The translations under genes and the position numbers were made by a program. A stretch of DNA of 64,000 bases from Bacilli bacterium (GTDB lineage Bacteria; Bacillota_I; Bacilli_A; ML615J-28; CAG-698), in assembly GCA_028691715.1 (NCBI GenBank), contig JAQUYR010000001.1, forward strand, positions 30,282 through 94,281. Direction: 5' to 3'. Shown in pieces: positions 8,510 through 17,493 of this stretch. How positions within the stretch are numbered: the stretch's first letter is position 1; the number at the start of each line of letters is the position of its first letter. The notes under the pieces are model-generated. The model worked only from the letters and a program-made list of their open reading frames with translations, did not search any database and had not been told where the DNA came from.

Positions 8510-9476
8510 AACAGATCCTCACAATAATAGTAGCAGATAGCAGTAAAACACAAAAAGCTAGTGTTACATAGTCTTTCATCTGATATTTTAGTTCATTGAC
8601 ACTTGTTCGTGGCGCATCAGGAATATAGCCTCTAGCTTCCATGGCATCAGCTAAATCGTATGCTCTTTTATAAGCAATAACAAACATCGGTACAAGTAGT
8701 GATATGATTTGCATCACTTTTGCGCCGATTTTCCCCTCTTTAAAATCCACTCCTCTTGAAGCTTGTGCCTTCAAAATTTTTTCTGCTTCATTTATCAATG
8801 TGGGGATAAATCTAAGCGCTATCGAAATCATCATTGTTAAGGTTGAAACCTTAACTCCTAGATATTTTAAAGGTTTTAAAATTGCTTCTAGACCATTATT
8901 TAAATCTGTTGGTTTAGTCGTTAAGGTTAGCAGTGAAGAGATGAATAGTAAAGATATAATTCTTAAAACGATATATAAAGACATCAACAATCCAGAATCA
9001 TAAATCCTAATGTTGTAGCTAAACAAGGTATAGGAATAATTCATTTTGTATTGAATGAAAAAACTCAATAGTAAAATAAAAGTAAACAACAAAGTTCGTA
9101 AATTCTTAATAAATTTTTTTGATAAGAAATAAAAAACTAGCAGAAAAACTATTATTAAAGCGTTGATGATATCCATATTAAAGGATAAAGTCATCAACAA
9201 GGTTCCATCTTTACGAAAAATCAACTGAAAAAAGAAAGTGAACAGAAGAATAAATGATACCATTTTTAAACTATTCAAAAATTTTAAAAGGGGAATTTTA
9301 CTTGTAGCGATAATTACTAAAGTAAAGACTAAAATACCGCTTAAGATATAAACATTTTTTATTATAAATAACGATATCATATAGAGAAAAACAGCTATCA
9401 ATTTAGTGCGAGGATCCAGGCGATGAATCCAGGAATCCGAATTATAATACTGTCCAAAAACAATTTTTTCATTCAT
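8499..9476 (-). CDS. ecfT: Energy-coupling factor transporter transmembrane protein EcfT
   Basis: I place the start at the ATG at 9476 (MNEKIVFGQYY...), which overlaps the ecfA2 stop by 8 bases and gives 325 residues; an upstream in-frame ATG would intrude far into ecfA2. Multiple membrane segments in the N-terminal half. The two coupling helices carry S-R-G (ASRGVDF) and A-R-G (EARGY), the Ala-Arg-Gly motifs that contact the two ATPases. This is the shared scaffold of group II ECF importers, which pair with separate S components for vitamins; no S component is visible here. Confidence 0.94.
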   Translation of the reverse strand: MNEKIVFGQYYNSDSWIHRLDPRTKLIAVFLYMISLFIIKNVYILSGILVFTLVIIATSKIPLLKFLNSLKMVSFILLFTFFFQLIFRKDGTLLMTLSFNMDIINALIIVFLLVFYFLSKKFIKNLRTLLFTFILLLSFFIQYKMNYSYTLFSYNIRIYDSGLLMSLYIVLRIISLLFISSLLTLTTKPTDLNNGLEAILKPLKYLGVKVSTLTMMISIALRFIPTLINEAEKILKAQASRGVDFKEGKIGAKVMQIISLLVPMFVIAYKRAYDLADAMEARGYIPDAPRTSVNELKYQMKDYVTLAFCVLLLSATIIVRICYAL

Positions 9477-10341
9477 GGCTTTCACCAAGAACCCGGTAGA
9501 GTTCAGAATAGGCATCCTTGATACTGTATTGATGAATATCAATATCAATATTCAATTTTTCTTTGATTTCAATCATCAACTTCATCAATTCAGGATAGTC
9601 CAAATTGTGTTCCATTAAAATATCTTCTCTAGTAAACAATTCTTTTTTATCGCCATCGTAAACAATTCTAGCATCATCCATAACAATTACTCGCCTAGCA
9701 ACGTCACTAACCACTTCCATGTCATGGGTGATGATGATAATTGTCTTGTGCTCTTCCTCATTTATCTTTTTTAGTAAACTCAACAGTTCTTTTTTACCAA
9801 AAGGATCTAATCCGACCGTCGGCTCATCTAAAATCAATATATCAGGATTGCTCGCTAATATTCCAGAGATAGCCACCTTACGCATTTGTCCTCCGGATAT
9901 AGCAAAAGGACTTTTTTCAAGAATATCCTCATCTAAGCCCACCATTTTGGCGACTTCTTTAGCTCTAGTTAAAGCCTCCTGAGAAGTCATACCAAAATTT
10001 TTAGGTCCAAAGATGATATCCTTGATCACTGTTTCCTCAAAAAGCTGGTATTCAGGGAATTGAAAAACTAGTCCCACTTTTTTCCTGATGGGCTTTAGTT
10101 TAATATTGCTCTTTTTACTTATTAATGTCCCTAAAATATTAACCTTACCATTTGTAGCAAAGAGAAGCGCGTTCATCAATTGAACCAGTGTACTCTTACC
10201 ACTACCTGTGTGGCCAACTATCGCAATAAACTCATCTCTTTCTTCAATGTTTAAATCTATATCCTTCAAGACGAAGTTTGCTTGTTGATTTTTTTTAGGA
10301 GCATAGTAAGCAAAATTTACTTTTTGAAAGTTAATTGCCAT
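9469..10341 (-). CDS. ecfA2: ECF transporter ATPase EcfA2
   Basis: 290 residues. Walker A GHTGSGKST, Q-loop region FQFPEYQLFEETV, signature ISGGQ, Walker B ILILDEPTVGLDP and switch H in ITHDMEVV. The order after ecfA1 and the N-terminal AYYAPKKNQQANFVLKDI insertion fit EcfA2 (EcfA'). Overlaps ecfA1 by 25 bases and ecfT by 8 bases. Powers uptake through EcfT and exchangeable S components. Confidence 0.95.
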   Translation of the reverse strand: MAINFQKVNFAYYAPKKNQQANFVLKDIDLNIEERDEFIAIVGHTGSGKSTLVQLMNALLFATNGKVNILGTLISKKSNIKLKPIRKKVGLVFQFPEYQLFEETVIKDIIFGPKNFGMTSQEALTRAKEVAKMVGLDEDILEKSPFAISGGQMRKVAISGILASNPDILILDEPTVGLDPFGKKELLSLLKKINEEEHKTIIIITHDMEVVSDVARRVIVMDDARIVYDGDKKELFTREDILMEHNLDYPELMKLMIEIKEKLNIDIDIHQYSIKDAYSELYRVLGESHE

Positions 10342-11126
10342 AATAGATCCTCTATTTCTTCTCTATTCTTTAATTTATTATCCTCTTTTATTCTTTTAAT
10401 CAATTTCATACTGCACAGAATATCGAGATTTGCTTCTAATAAAATCTCTTTTTCCTTAAACACATTTTCTGGAGTATCATTTAAAACTATTTCTCCATCA
10501 TTCATAACAATCACTCTGTCCGCATATAAGGCTTCTTGAAGATTATGAGTAATCGAAATTATCGTTTTAAATCCCTTAAGCTTGTTAATCATCGCTGTTA
10601 CTTCTCTTACTCCCTTTGGGTCTAGCATCGATGTCGCTTCATCAAAAATAATAACCTCAGGATGGCATGCTAAAACACCAGCAATCGCTACTCTTTGTTT
10701 TTCGCCACCGGATAGATTTTCTGGATTGTAGTCCATAAATTTAGACATGTTTGTTAGATTAGCATATTGCTCAATTCTACTAAGCATTTCTTCTCTTTCA
10801 ATCTGGCGATTCTCTAAGCCAAAGGCAATATCATCCTTAACAGTTACCCCAACAAATTGATTATCCGGATTCTGAAATACTATCCCAACATTTCTCCTCA
10901 CTTCATCAATGGTGTTTTCCGATATCAAAATATTATTGACATATATTTCCCCACTTTTTGGTTCCAATAAACCAACTATCAATTTCGCTAAGGTTGATTT
11001 ACCACTACCATTATGCCCCAATATACAAACAAATTCCCCTTTTTCAATTTCTAATGATATATTCTTAATGGCAACATCTTTCCTTGTATACTGAAAATTT
11101 AAATCCTTAATTTCAATTATTTTCAT
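10317..11126 (-). CDS. ecfA1: ECF transporter ATPase EcfA1
   Basis: 269 residues. Walker A GHNGSGKST, Q-loop VFQNPDNQFVG (the QNPDNQ form is typical of EcfA1), signature LSGGEKQR, Walker B VIIFDEATSMLDP (DE-A rather than DE-P, also usual for EcfA1). In most Bacilli this gene directly follows rplQ; here nrdDG, an ABC exporter and a NusG_II gene lie in between. Ten bases downstream of the NusG_II gene. Confidence 0.95.
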   Translation of the reverse strand: MKIIEIKDLNFQYTRKDVAIKNISLEIEKGEFVCILGHNGSGKSTLAKLIVGLLEPKSGEIYVNNILISENTIDEVRRNVGIVFQNPDNQFVGVTVKDDIAFGLENRQIEREEMLSRIEQYANLTNMSKFMDYNPENLSGGEKQRVAIAGVLACHPEVIIFDEATSMLDPKGVREVTAMINKLKGFKTIISITHNLQEALYADRVIVMNDGEIVLNDTPENVFKEKEILLEANLDILCSMKLIKRIKEDNKLKNREEIEDLLWQLTFKK

Positions 11127-11136
11127 ATATCTTCTC

Positions 11137-11559
11137 CTAAGATATTATTTCGATTTCACTGGTTACTAATTTAACCACTATTCCATTTGTACAAACTATT
11201 GGTGATCCTAAAAATTTATATATTCGCATCTTCATACAATAGTGATTTTTACAGCTCGCATCAATCATTTTTATTTCATCATAGGTTATCGATACTGTAT
11301 TATAAAAATCTTTACTGATATCATAAATGAATTCGTATTCCTGACCATCAGCGTTTATCTTCAGTAAATCATTACTCCCAGTAATAGAAACTTCAATATT
11401 GGTATCTTCTTTTAAATCAACACTATAAATAACATCATTATTATATAAAACCTGAACACTGATGTTATCCCCCTCAAGTTTGTTACTTATGTAGCCAAAA
11501 TAAAAGGCTATGGATATCATTAAAACTATTCCTATAATCAAATAATCAAGTTTTTTCAT
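11137..11559 (-). CDS. NusG domain II-containing membrane-anchored protein
   Basis: 140 residues from the ATG at 11559, which has GAGG upstream; an ATG six codons earlier lacks a good site. One N-terminal membrane segment (about 4-22) is followed by an exported beta domain. The C-terminal pattern CKNHYCMKM ... GSPIVCTNGIVV matches stand-alone NusG_II proteins of Firmicutes, which keep two close cysteines and a third downstream. Their function is not known. The short gap suggests it leads the ecfA1-ecfA2-ecfT-truA unit. Confidence 0.8.
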   Translation of the reverse strand: MKKLDYLIIGIVLMISIAFYFGYISNKLEGDNISVQVLYNNDVIYSVDLKEDTNIEVSITGSNDLLKINADGQEYEFIYDISKDFYNTVSITYDEIKMIDASCKNHYCMKMRIYKFLGSPIVCTNGIVVKLVTSEIEIIS

Positions 11560-11636
11560 AGTCGCCTCTATTAACATATTATTTTACCATTTTTTATTGA
11601 TATATGCAAATCATTTGTCCTCAAGGTATAAGCATT

Positions 11637-11662
11637 AAAAAAGACATGAAATATATCATGTC
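11637..11662 (-). terminator. Intrinsic terminator after the 33-residue gene
   Basis: GACATGA and TCATGTC pair around AATATA, followed on the minus strand by TTTTTT. It starts seven bases past the stop of the small gene. Confidence 0.75.
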
Positions 11663-11668
11663 CTTTAA

Positions 11669-11770
11669 TCAAACCGTGAATCCAATACAGATAATCAATC
11701 CCAGTAAACATATTAAAATAAACAGAAAAATCATTTTTTCTTCTCGAGAAAGCAAGCGATTTTTATCCAT
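11669..11770 (-). CDS. Small membrane protein, 33 residues
   Basis: A short frame encoding MDKNRLLSREEKMIFLFILI... and ending CIGFTV. It has a charged N-terminus (residues 1-13) and one hydrophobic helix (about 14-32). A strong GGAGG lies five bases before the ATG, a TATAAT hexamer about 20 bases upstream (11790-11795) and an intrinsic terminator right after the stop. These three signals make a stand-alone expressed gene credible although it is very short. I recognise no family. It lies between the ABC exporter and the NusG_II gene. Confidence 0.6.
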   Translation of the reverse strand: MDKNRLLSREEKMIFLFILICLLGLIICIGFTV

Positions 11771-11844
11771 ATTGACCTCCAAAAATAACATTATACTTAT
11801 ATAACAAATAACTCCTCGTTTTTTATTGTATAAATTTTATTTTT

Positions 11845-14166
11845 TTATTCGTTTCTTAAAGCTTCTACTGGAGATTTATAAGAAGCCACTATTGATGGAA
11901 TCATTCCAGCAATTATTGTTAAAACAACACTGCCTATTAATAGCATTACCAGATACTCCGGTTTTGTCTGCACAACATTAAATGTTGTTAATCCAGTTGT
12001 TAAAGATGTATTTTCAGCAATTATACTCTTAACAAGACTGTCTATTGGATTACTCAACAGATACACCCCAATTATTCCTAGTATTCCAGAAGCCAGACCG
12101 ATAAGCATCGTCTCAGCATTAAACACTCTAGTGATGTCAAGCCTTCTTGCTCCAATGCTCCTCAGTATCCCAATTTCCTTCGTCCTTTCAATTACTGATA
12201 TATAAGTTATGACTGCAATCATAATTGAAGATACCACTAAAGAAATAGAGGCAAAAATGATTAATACTTTTGTCAGAACCGTGACGAATGTTGAAAACTC
12301 ATTGGTAATTCGACTAGTATAATCGGAATAATTAACTTTTACATTGGCATCAGGATTATCATACGCCTTGATATAATTGGTTATACTCGTTCTATCATCA
12401 AACTTATCCGTATAGATATATAATCTGTTTATTTTTTTCATTCCATTCAATGTTATTAAGGTGGTTTCATATTGATATGATTTCGTCTGCGTAGAACTTA
12501 TACCCACACTATCTTCAAATGGCAGGCCTGTAAAAACACTCTTATCGGTTTTATTAGCTATTTGTTCCTGAACTATTTGAGAGTCGAGAGCATTTTGATA
12601 AATCATTTCTGTCAATTTTTTGGTATATAAAATACCAGAAGAATATAACTGTGTTGTGGCATTCTTCTCTATTCTCATAATGCCAACAATCTTTAAAGTT
12701 GTCTTTGCATTGTTGTATAAATCAGCATATCCTGATTTCCCTGTTGAATAGTACTTATCATCAACCTTCACATAATAATCATCATTTTCTATTAGTTTGA
12801 ATTCCTTGCCAATGAATTCTTCAAAAGTGTATTCTGTTACTTCAGTGTAGTCTATCCCTAAATAATATAGCAGCATAGCACTAATACAGTTATAGCTATC
12901 AACAACCAGTGCAATTTCATCCGTCTCTGTTGGGATTTTGCCCTCTAGTACTGTATATTGCTCATCAACAAATTCAGTGTTATCAGTCATCTCATAGAAA
13001 TAGGAATCAGTAACCTTTTGATAAGCTTCACCCTCTTTATACAAAAGATTTAAGCTGACCGAAGTTCCATAACTGATTAAGGTATACCAATCACTAGGCA
13101 TCAGATCAATATATTCAAAAAACTCATCCTCAATAGCATTGTAATGCTCATATTGGGTATTTCCCCGAACTACAGTTATTTTATTATCTGTTGGGAATTC
13201 AGTTAGTTTGCTATAAATAGATACTTCAGGAGAAGTTATCACCGAACTGCTCACCGTTATTGGATAATCACCTAAAGCAACTTTTTGAACATCATCAATA
13301 TAAATATTTACCCCGTTTGATACCGATAAAACTAAACCAACAGCTACGATTCCAATACAACCAGCAATAGTGGTTAACAATGTTCTTGTTATTTTTGATC
13401 TCAAGTTCAGAAAAGAAAGCGAAATAGCTGTAAAGAATGGCATAGCTGTTTTCTTCTTTTTATCTTTAACATCTCTTTCTTCTTCAACATTTATAGGATT
13501 GCTGTCTGCAATTATTCTACCATCTAAGAGATTTATTTTTCTTGTAGCATACTGCTCAGCTAACTCCTGATTATGAGTTACCATCACCACCAGTCTATCC
13601 TTTGCTATTTCTTTTAAAATATCTAAAACTTGAATTGATGTTGTTGTGTCCAAAGCTCCTGTTGGTTCATCAGCTAATATTATCTGAGGGTTATTGACAA
13701 TTGCTCTAGCGATAGCAACACGTTGCATTTGTCCACCGCTCAGTTGATTAGGCCTTTTATTTATCTGATCGATTAATCCAACATCCTCTAAAGCTTTAAT
13801 TGCCTTTTCACGACACTTTTTCTTAGAAATCCCAGATAGTGTCAATGATAGTTCAACATTTCCCAATACCGAAAGGTGAGAGATTAGATTAAAACTCTGA
13901 AAGACAAAACCGACCCTTGTATTGCGATAGTTATCCCAATCAGAACTCTTATACATTTTAGTATTCTTACCATCTATATAGAAGTCTCCATCGGTATATC
14001 TATCTAGACCCCCAATGATATTTAGCAATGTTGTTTTACCACAGCCTGATGGCCCTAAAATACTAACAAATTCTTTTTCCCTAAACTTTAAATTGATTTT
14101 ATCAAGTGCTCTTGAAGATATATTTCCTACCTTGTAATCTTTAATAATTTCTTTTAATTCAATCAT
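11845..14166 (-). CDS. ABC transporter, fused ATPase and FtsX-type permease
   Basis: 773 residues from the ATG at 14166, which has GGAGG six bases upstream. Residues 1-230 form an ABC ATPase: Walker A GPSGCGKTT, LSGGQMQR, ILADEPTGALD, VTHNQEL. A membrane helix near 265-285 is followed by a large extracellular domain (about 290-630). Three further helices then form the FtsX/MacB-type core with the conserved ERTKEIGILRSIGA loop. Such fusions move lipoproteins, peptides or antimicrobials by mechanotransmission rather than classical transport. It is a single gene with no accessory protein nearby; the substrate is unknown. Confidence 0.88.
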   Translation of the reverse strand: MIELKEIIKDYKVGNISSRALDKINLKFREKEFVSILGPSGCGKTTLLNIIGGLDRYTDGDFYIDGKNTKMYKSSDWDNYRNTRVGFVFQSFNLISHLSVLGNVELSLTLSGISKKKCREKAIKALEDVGLIDQINKRPNQLSGGQMQRVAIARAIVNNPQIILADEPTGALDTTTSIQVLDILKEIAKDRLVVMVTHNQELAEQYATRKINLLDGRIIADSNPINVEEERDVKDKKKKTAMPFFTAISLSFLNLRSKITRTLLTTIAGCIGIVAVGLVLSVSNGVNIYIDDVQKVALGDYPITVSSSVITSPEVSIYSKLTEFPTDNKITVVRGNTQYEHYNAIEDEFFEYIDLMPSDWYTLISYGTSVSLNLLYKEGEAYQKVTDSYFYEMTDNTEFVDEQYTVLEGKIPTETDEIALVVDSYNCISAMLLYYLGIDYTEVTEYTFEEFIGKEFKLIENDDYYVKVDDKYYSTGKSGYADLYNNAKTTLKIVGIMRIEKNATTQLYSSGILYTKKLTEMIYQNALDSQIVQEQIANKTDKSVFTGLPFEDSVGISSTQTKSYQYETTLITLNGMKKINRLYIYTDKFDDRTSITNYIKAYDNPDANVKVNYSDYTSRITNEFSTFVTVLTKVLIIFASISLVVSSIMIAVITYISVIERTKEIGILRSIGARRLDITRVFNAETMLIGLASGILGIIGVYLLSNPIDSLVKSIIAENTSLTTGLTTFNVVQTKPEYLVMLLIGSVVLTIIAGMIPSIVASYKSPVEALRNE

Positions 14167-14272
14167 AATATACCTCCAATGATATTTAATCATTATTACA
14201 TTAAATGTATCTTAACTTTAAATATTATACTCTATTTTTCATCTTCTGTCGAGTTTCAATAACTCTAAAAAT

Positions 14273-14309
14273 AAAAAGCATCATTTATCTGATTTATTTG
14301 ATGCTTTTT
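14273..14309 (-). terminator. Intrinsic terminator after nrdG
   Basis: AAAAAGCATCA and TGATGCTTTTT form an 11-base stem with a 15-base loop, followed on the minus strand by ATTTTTAG. It ends the nrdD-nrdG transcript. Confidence 0.8.
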
Positions 14310-14314
14310 ATTTA

Positions 14315-14809
14315 CTATATATTAACAATTACTACTTCTTTTTTTTCATATGTTTTTTTAACATCTATTATTCTCTGATTCGTACTTCCACGATATTTAA
14401 TATCCAAACTCTTCTTTTCCTCGACAAACTCACCATCAACAATCCAGTCAACATTTTCTAAGAGTTGTGATATGTTTGGTATTTTAACAATCTTTTCAAA
14501 TTCATATCCCGTATACATCATTACATTTAGTTTTCTTTCTTTAGCTTTTTTTGCCAGAATTGCACACTTACTCCATTGTAAAATTGGTTCTCCTCCAGAA
14601 ATGGTAATCCCTGATAACAGTGGATTACTATCAACCATCTCCATAATATCATCAATACTCATTTTAAATCCACCATTGATGTCATGAGTTTCTGGATTGT
14701 GGCATCCTTTACAAGCATGATAACATCCCTGAGTAAATATTGTAAGTCTGAGCCCTGGACCATCAACTATTGAGTCGTTTATTATACCGGCTATTCTAAT
14801 TAAATCCAT
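14315..14809 (-). CDS. nrdG: Anaerobic ribonucleoside-triphosphate reductase activating protein
   Basis: 164 residues with the radical-SAM cysteine motif CYHACKGC (CxxxCxxC) near residues 29-36 and the glycine motif ISGGEP. Reductively cleaves SAM to install the glycyl radical on NrdD under anaerobic conditions. Overlaps the nrdD 3' end by 14 bases and shares its riboswitch-controlled transcript. Confidence 0.95.
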   Translation of the reverse strand: MDLIRIAGIINDSIVDGPGLRLTIFTQGCYHACKGCHNPETHDINGGFKMSIDDIMEMVDSNPLLSGITISGGEPILQWSKCAILAKKAKERKLNVMMYTGYEFEKIVKIPNISQLLENVDWIVDGEFVEEKKSLDIKYRGSTNQRIIDVKKTYEKKEVVIVNI

Positions 14810-17105
14810 GTTTTACTCTCTCTTTAACCTCTTGGAATTTAGCATCATTAAAGCGATCCAAGGTTCCAACAAGATATCCCGTTATTCTTCTGATCCTTTC
14901 AAACTTGATTTTTCCTTCAGTTCGTCCACATTTTGGGCAAACATCATTAATTATTCCATTATAACCACAGACAGGATCTCTATCAATTGGATGATTTACT
15001 GAACCATAACCGATTTTTTCATCATGCATACATCTGATAATTTTTTCAAAAGCTTCAACATTATTAGCGATATCACCATCCACTTCTACATAGGTGATAT
15101 GTCCAGCATTTGTCAGCTCATTGTAAGGAGCTTCTTTTTTTATCTTATTGTATATAGAGATATCATAATACACTGGTATATGAAAAGAGTTCGTATAAAA
15201 TTCTCTATTTGTTACGCCTTCAATACTACCATACTTCTTTTTGTCTATTTTAACAAATCTTCCCGATAAGCCTTCAGCTGGAGTAGCTAAAAGAGTGAAG
15301 TTCAATTGGTATTTCTCAGTATACTCATCACATTTCTTTCTCATAAATTTGATTATCTCTAAACCCAATTTTTGTGCTTCATCACTCTCCCCATGATGAC
15401 ATCCAATCAAACATTTTAAGGCCTCAGCTAGACCAATAAAACCAATCGAGAGTGTTCCGTGTTTTAAAACCTCACGGATTTCATCTCCTGTTTCTAATTT
15501 ATCGGAATCAAGCCATATTCCCTGACCCATTAAAAAGGGAAAATTATAGACCTTTTTTTGGCATTGAATTGCAAATCTCTCTAGAAGTTGATCTTTTACC
15601 AGATTCATCAAATATTCTAAGCGTTTATAGAAATCATCTATATTTCTATTTTCCAAAGCAATTCTTGGCAAGTTTATTGAAGTAAAACTCAGATTTCCTC
15701 TTCCACAGGTTATCTCTTTTTCTTTATCAACGTTTGCTAGAACCCTTGTTCGACAGCCCATATAAGCAACTTCGCTGTTATAATCCCCTTTTTTATAATA
15801 TTTTAAATTATATGGAGCATCTATGAAAGAGAAGTTGGGAAACAATCTCTTCCCCGATGTATAAATAGCTTTTTTAAATAAATCATAATTTATATCTTCT
15901 TTATTATAATTTATCCCCTCTTTTACCTTAAATATTTGAATGGGAAATATCGGTGTTTCCCCGTCACCAAGCCCTTTTAGAGTTGCTTCAAGAAGACAAT
16001 CGACTACCATTCTTCCCTCTTCTGATGTATCAGTACCATAATTTAAGGAACTAAATGGAACCTGTGCTCCAGCTCGCGAATGCATCGTATTTAGATTATG
16101 AATTAGCGCTTCCATTGCTTGAAAAGTATCATCCCATGTTTCCTCACAAGTGTATTTGATTATTTTAGGATACAAATTTTTGATATCTACTTGGGGATAT
16201 TCTTTTGATAATTCAACAATCATGAAATCATCAAAGGTTGGATTTTTTAATCTCAAATCCTCTTTAGAGACCTCTAAAACCTTGTTTATTGTAATCTTAA
16301 GATCATCAATGGTAAGATTATCAACAAACAAAGAGAGTACTTTATATAAATTTTTCTGATAATTTTTTTTATATGTTTTTCTAACTCCATCAGCCATGGC
16401 ATAATCAAAATTAGGAATGCTCTGACCACCGTGTTGGTCATTTTGATTAGCCTGAATCGCAATACAAGCAAGCGAAGCATAGCTCCTGATACTATTGGGT
16501 TCTCTGATATAGCCATCTCCAGTTGAAAAACCATCCTTAAATAGTTTTATTAAATCCATCTGACAACATGTCATTGTTAAAGAATAGAAATCGAGATCGT
16601 GGATATGGATATCGCCATTGATATGGGCTTTAGAAAAAGCAGGGTTAATCACTTCTTGTAAATAGAACTCCTTTGCTGATTCACTACCATATTTTAACAT
16701 GGTTCCCATAGCGGTATTCCCATCAATATTAGCATTTTCTCTTAAAACATTGCTCTCTTTAGAATCACTAAAGGTTATTTCTCTGAGAGTCTTCATCAGT
16801 CTTGTTTTCGAATCACGAATCCTCGTTCTTTCTGCCCGATATAAAATATATTCTTTGGCAATATCAGAATGATTTTCCATAATCAAAGTTTTTTCGATTT
16901 CATCCTGAATCTGTTCAACTGTTGGGATTGTTTCTCCATATTTCTGATCTAAAATATGAATTACCTTATCCGTTATTTCCTCAGAAACTTTATTTGTTTC
17001 AAAAGTTGTTTTATTAACAACTTCGCTGGCCTTCTTGATGGCATTGAATATTTTATTCTGGTCAAATAAAACCTTTCTTCCATCTCTTTTAACAATGTAC
17101 TTCAT
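14796..17105 (-). CDS. nrdD: Anaerobic (class III) ribonucleoside-triphosphate reductase
   Basis: 769 residues. Residues 1-90 are an ATP-cone allosteric domain (VKRDGRKVLFDQNKI). The catalytic barrel includes NGDIHIHDLDFYS and NQNDQHGGQS. The glycyl-radical loop RRITGYLVG puts the radical glycine at G743. The zinc region reads DPVCGYNG...CPKCG, with Asp where the usual first Cys of CxxC would be. Reduces ribonucleotides to deoxyribonucleotides without oxygen or cobalamin. A GGAGG site lies 6 bases before the ATG. A promoter, an adenosylcobalamin riboswitch and a terminator precede the gene, so expression should fall when coenzyme B12 is abundant. Confidence 0.96.
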   Translation of the reverse strand: MKYIVKRDGRKVLFDQNKIFNAIKKASEVVNKTTFETNKVSEEITDKVIHILDQKYGETIPTVEQIQDEIEKTLIMENHSDIAKEYILYRAERTRIRDSKTRLMKTLREITFSDSKESNVLRENANIDGNTAMGTMLKYGSESAKEFYLQEVINPAFSKAHINGDIHIHDLDFYSLTMTCCQMDLIKLFKDGFSTGDGYIREPNSIRSYASLACIAIQANQNDQHGGQSIPNFDYAMADGVRKTYKKNYQKNLYKVLSLFVDNLTIDDLKITINKVLEVSKEDLRLKNPTFDDFMIVELSKEYPQVDIKNLYPKIIKYTCEETWDDTFQAMEALIHNLNTMHSRAGAQVPFSSLNYGTDTSEEGRMVVDCLLEATLKGLGDGETPIFPIQIFKVKEGINYNKEDINYDLFKKAIYTSGKRLFPNFSFIDAPYNLKYYKKGDYNSEVAYMGCRTRVLANVDKEKEITCGRGNLSFTSINLPRIALENRNIDDFYKRLEYLMNLVKDQLLERFAIQCQKKVYNFPFLMGQGIWLDSDKLETGDEIREVLKHGTLSIGFIGLAEALKCLIGCHHGESDEAQKLGLEIIKFMRKKCDEYTEKYQLNFTLLATPAEGLSGRFVKIDKKKYGSIEGVTNREFYTNSFHIPVYYDISIYNKIKKEAPYNELTNAGHITYVEVDGDIANNVEAFEKIIRCMHDEKIGYGSVNHPIDRDPVCGYNGIINDVCPKCGRTEGKIKFERIRRITGYLVGTLDRFNDAKFQEVKERVKHGFN

Positions 17106-17118
17106 TTCATACCTCCAT

Positions 17119-17147
17119 AAAAAAAATTCTAATTAAAAAACTAGAAT
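17119..17147 (-). terminator. Riboswitch expression-platform terminator ahead of nrdD
   Basis: On the minus strand ATTCTA and TAGAAT pair around a T/A-rich loop and are followed by seven T residues, ending just before the nrdD ribosome site. Its position between the cobalamin aptamer and the gene marks it as the attenuator. Confidence 0.75.
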
Positions 17148-17220
17148 CTTAAAAATGCGAAAATAGTATAAAAATATTCTCGTATTTCTCAAATCCCAGG
17201 AGAAATTAAATAATTTCTTT

Positions 17221-17390
17221 TAAAAGGCAAGTCTACCGGCTTAATTTCATTTTACTCACCAGCCTTCCCATAGTTTCCTACAGTGGCGTAAATTGGTTTT
17301 CATCGATAACACGGTTGCTGGGACAGCTTAGGCCTGATACCTAATTCCTTTTTAAACAAAAGTCAGTTAATCTAATCTTTTGTACCTTTT
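17221..17390 (-). promoter_or_regulatory. Adenosylcobalamin (B12) riboswitch aptamer
   Basis: The minus strand holds the conserved blocks in order: AAAAGG (P1 5' side), AAAAAGGAATTAGGT, CTGTCCCAGCAACCG, the B12-box-type GCCACTG, TATGGGAAGGC, and GCCGGTAGACTTGCC followed by CCTTTT (P1 3' side). These match the core of the cobalamin riboswitch (the GGGAA, CCCGCAACTG, GCCACTG, GGGAAGGC, AGxAxxCxxGCC pattern). The predicted transcription start at about 17389 coincides with the start of P1. Downstream come two A/U hairpins and the attenuator at 17119-17147. This and the flanking signals account for the 388-base gap between rplQ and nrdD. Confidence 0.88.
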
Positions 17391-17395
17391 ATGCC

Positions 17396-17424
17396 ATTAT
17401 ATGCTTACTATTGCCTCAAGTCAA
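17396..17424 (-). promoter_or_regulatory. Sigma-A promoter of the riboswitch-nrdDG transcript
   Basis: TTGACT at 17419-17424, a 17-base spacer and a perfect TATAAT at 17396-17401 on the minus strand. It lies between the rplQ terminator and the aptamer. Confidence 0.85.
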
Positions 17425-17453
17425 TATGAAAACATATTTACATTTTCCAAATT

Positions 17454-17485
17454 AAAAGGTTGCTTAGCAATTTCTGCTAGCAACC
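17454..17485 (-). terminator. Terminator of the ribosomal superoperon after rplQ
   Basis: GGGTTGCT/AGCAACC with an inner AGCA/TGCT stem, followed by TTTTAATTT on the minus strand. It separates rplQ from the nrdDG promoter. Confidence 0.8.
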
Positions 17486-17493
17486 CATATGTT

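Noticed and set aside
11604..11804. 66-codon plus-strand frame
   Set aside because: Covers the minus-strand 33-residue gene and its terminator; no ribosome site and no recognisable sequence.
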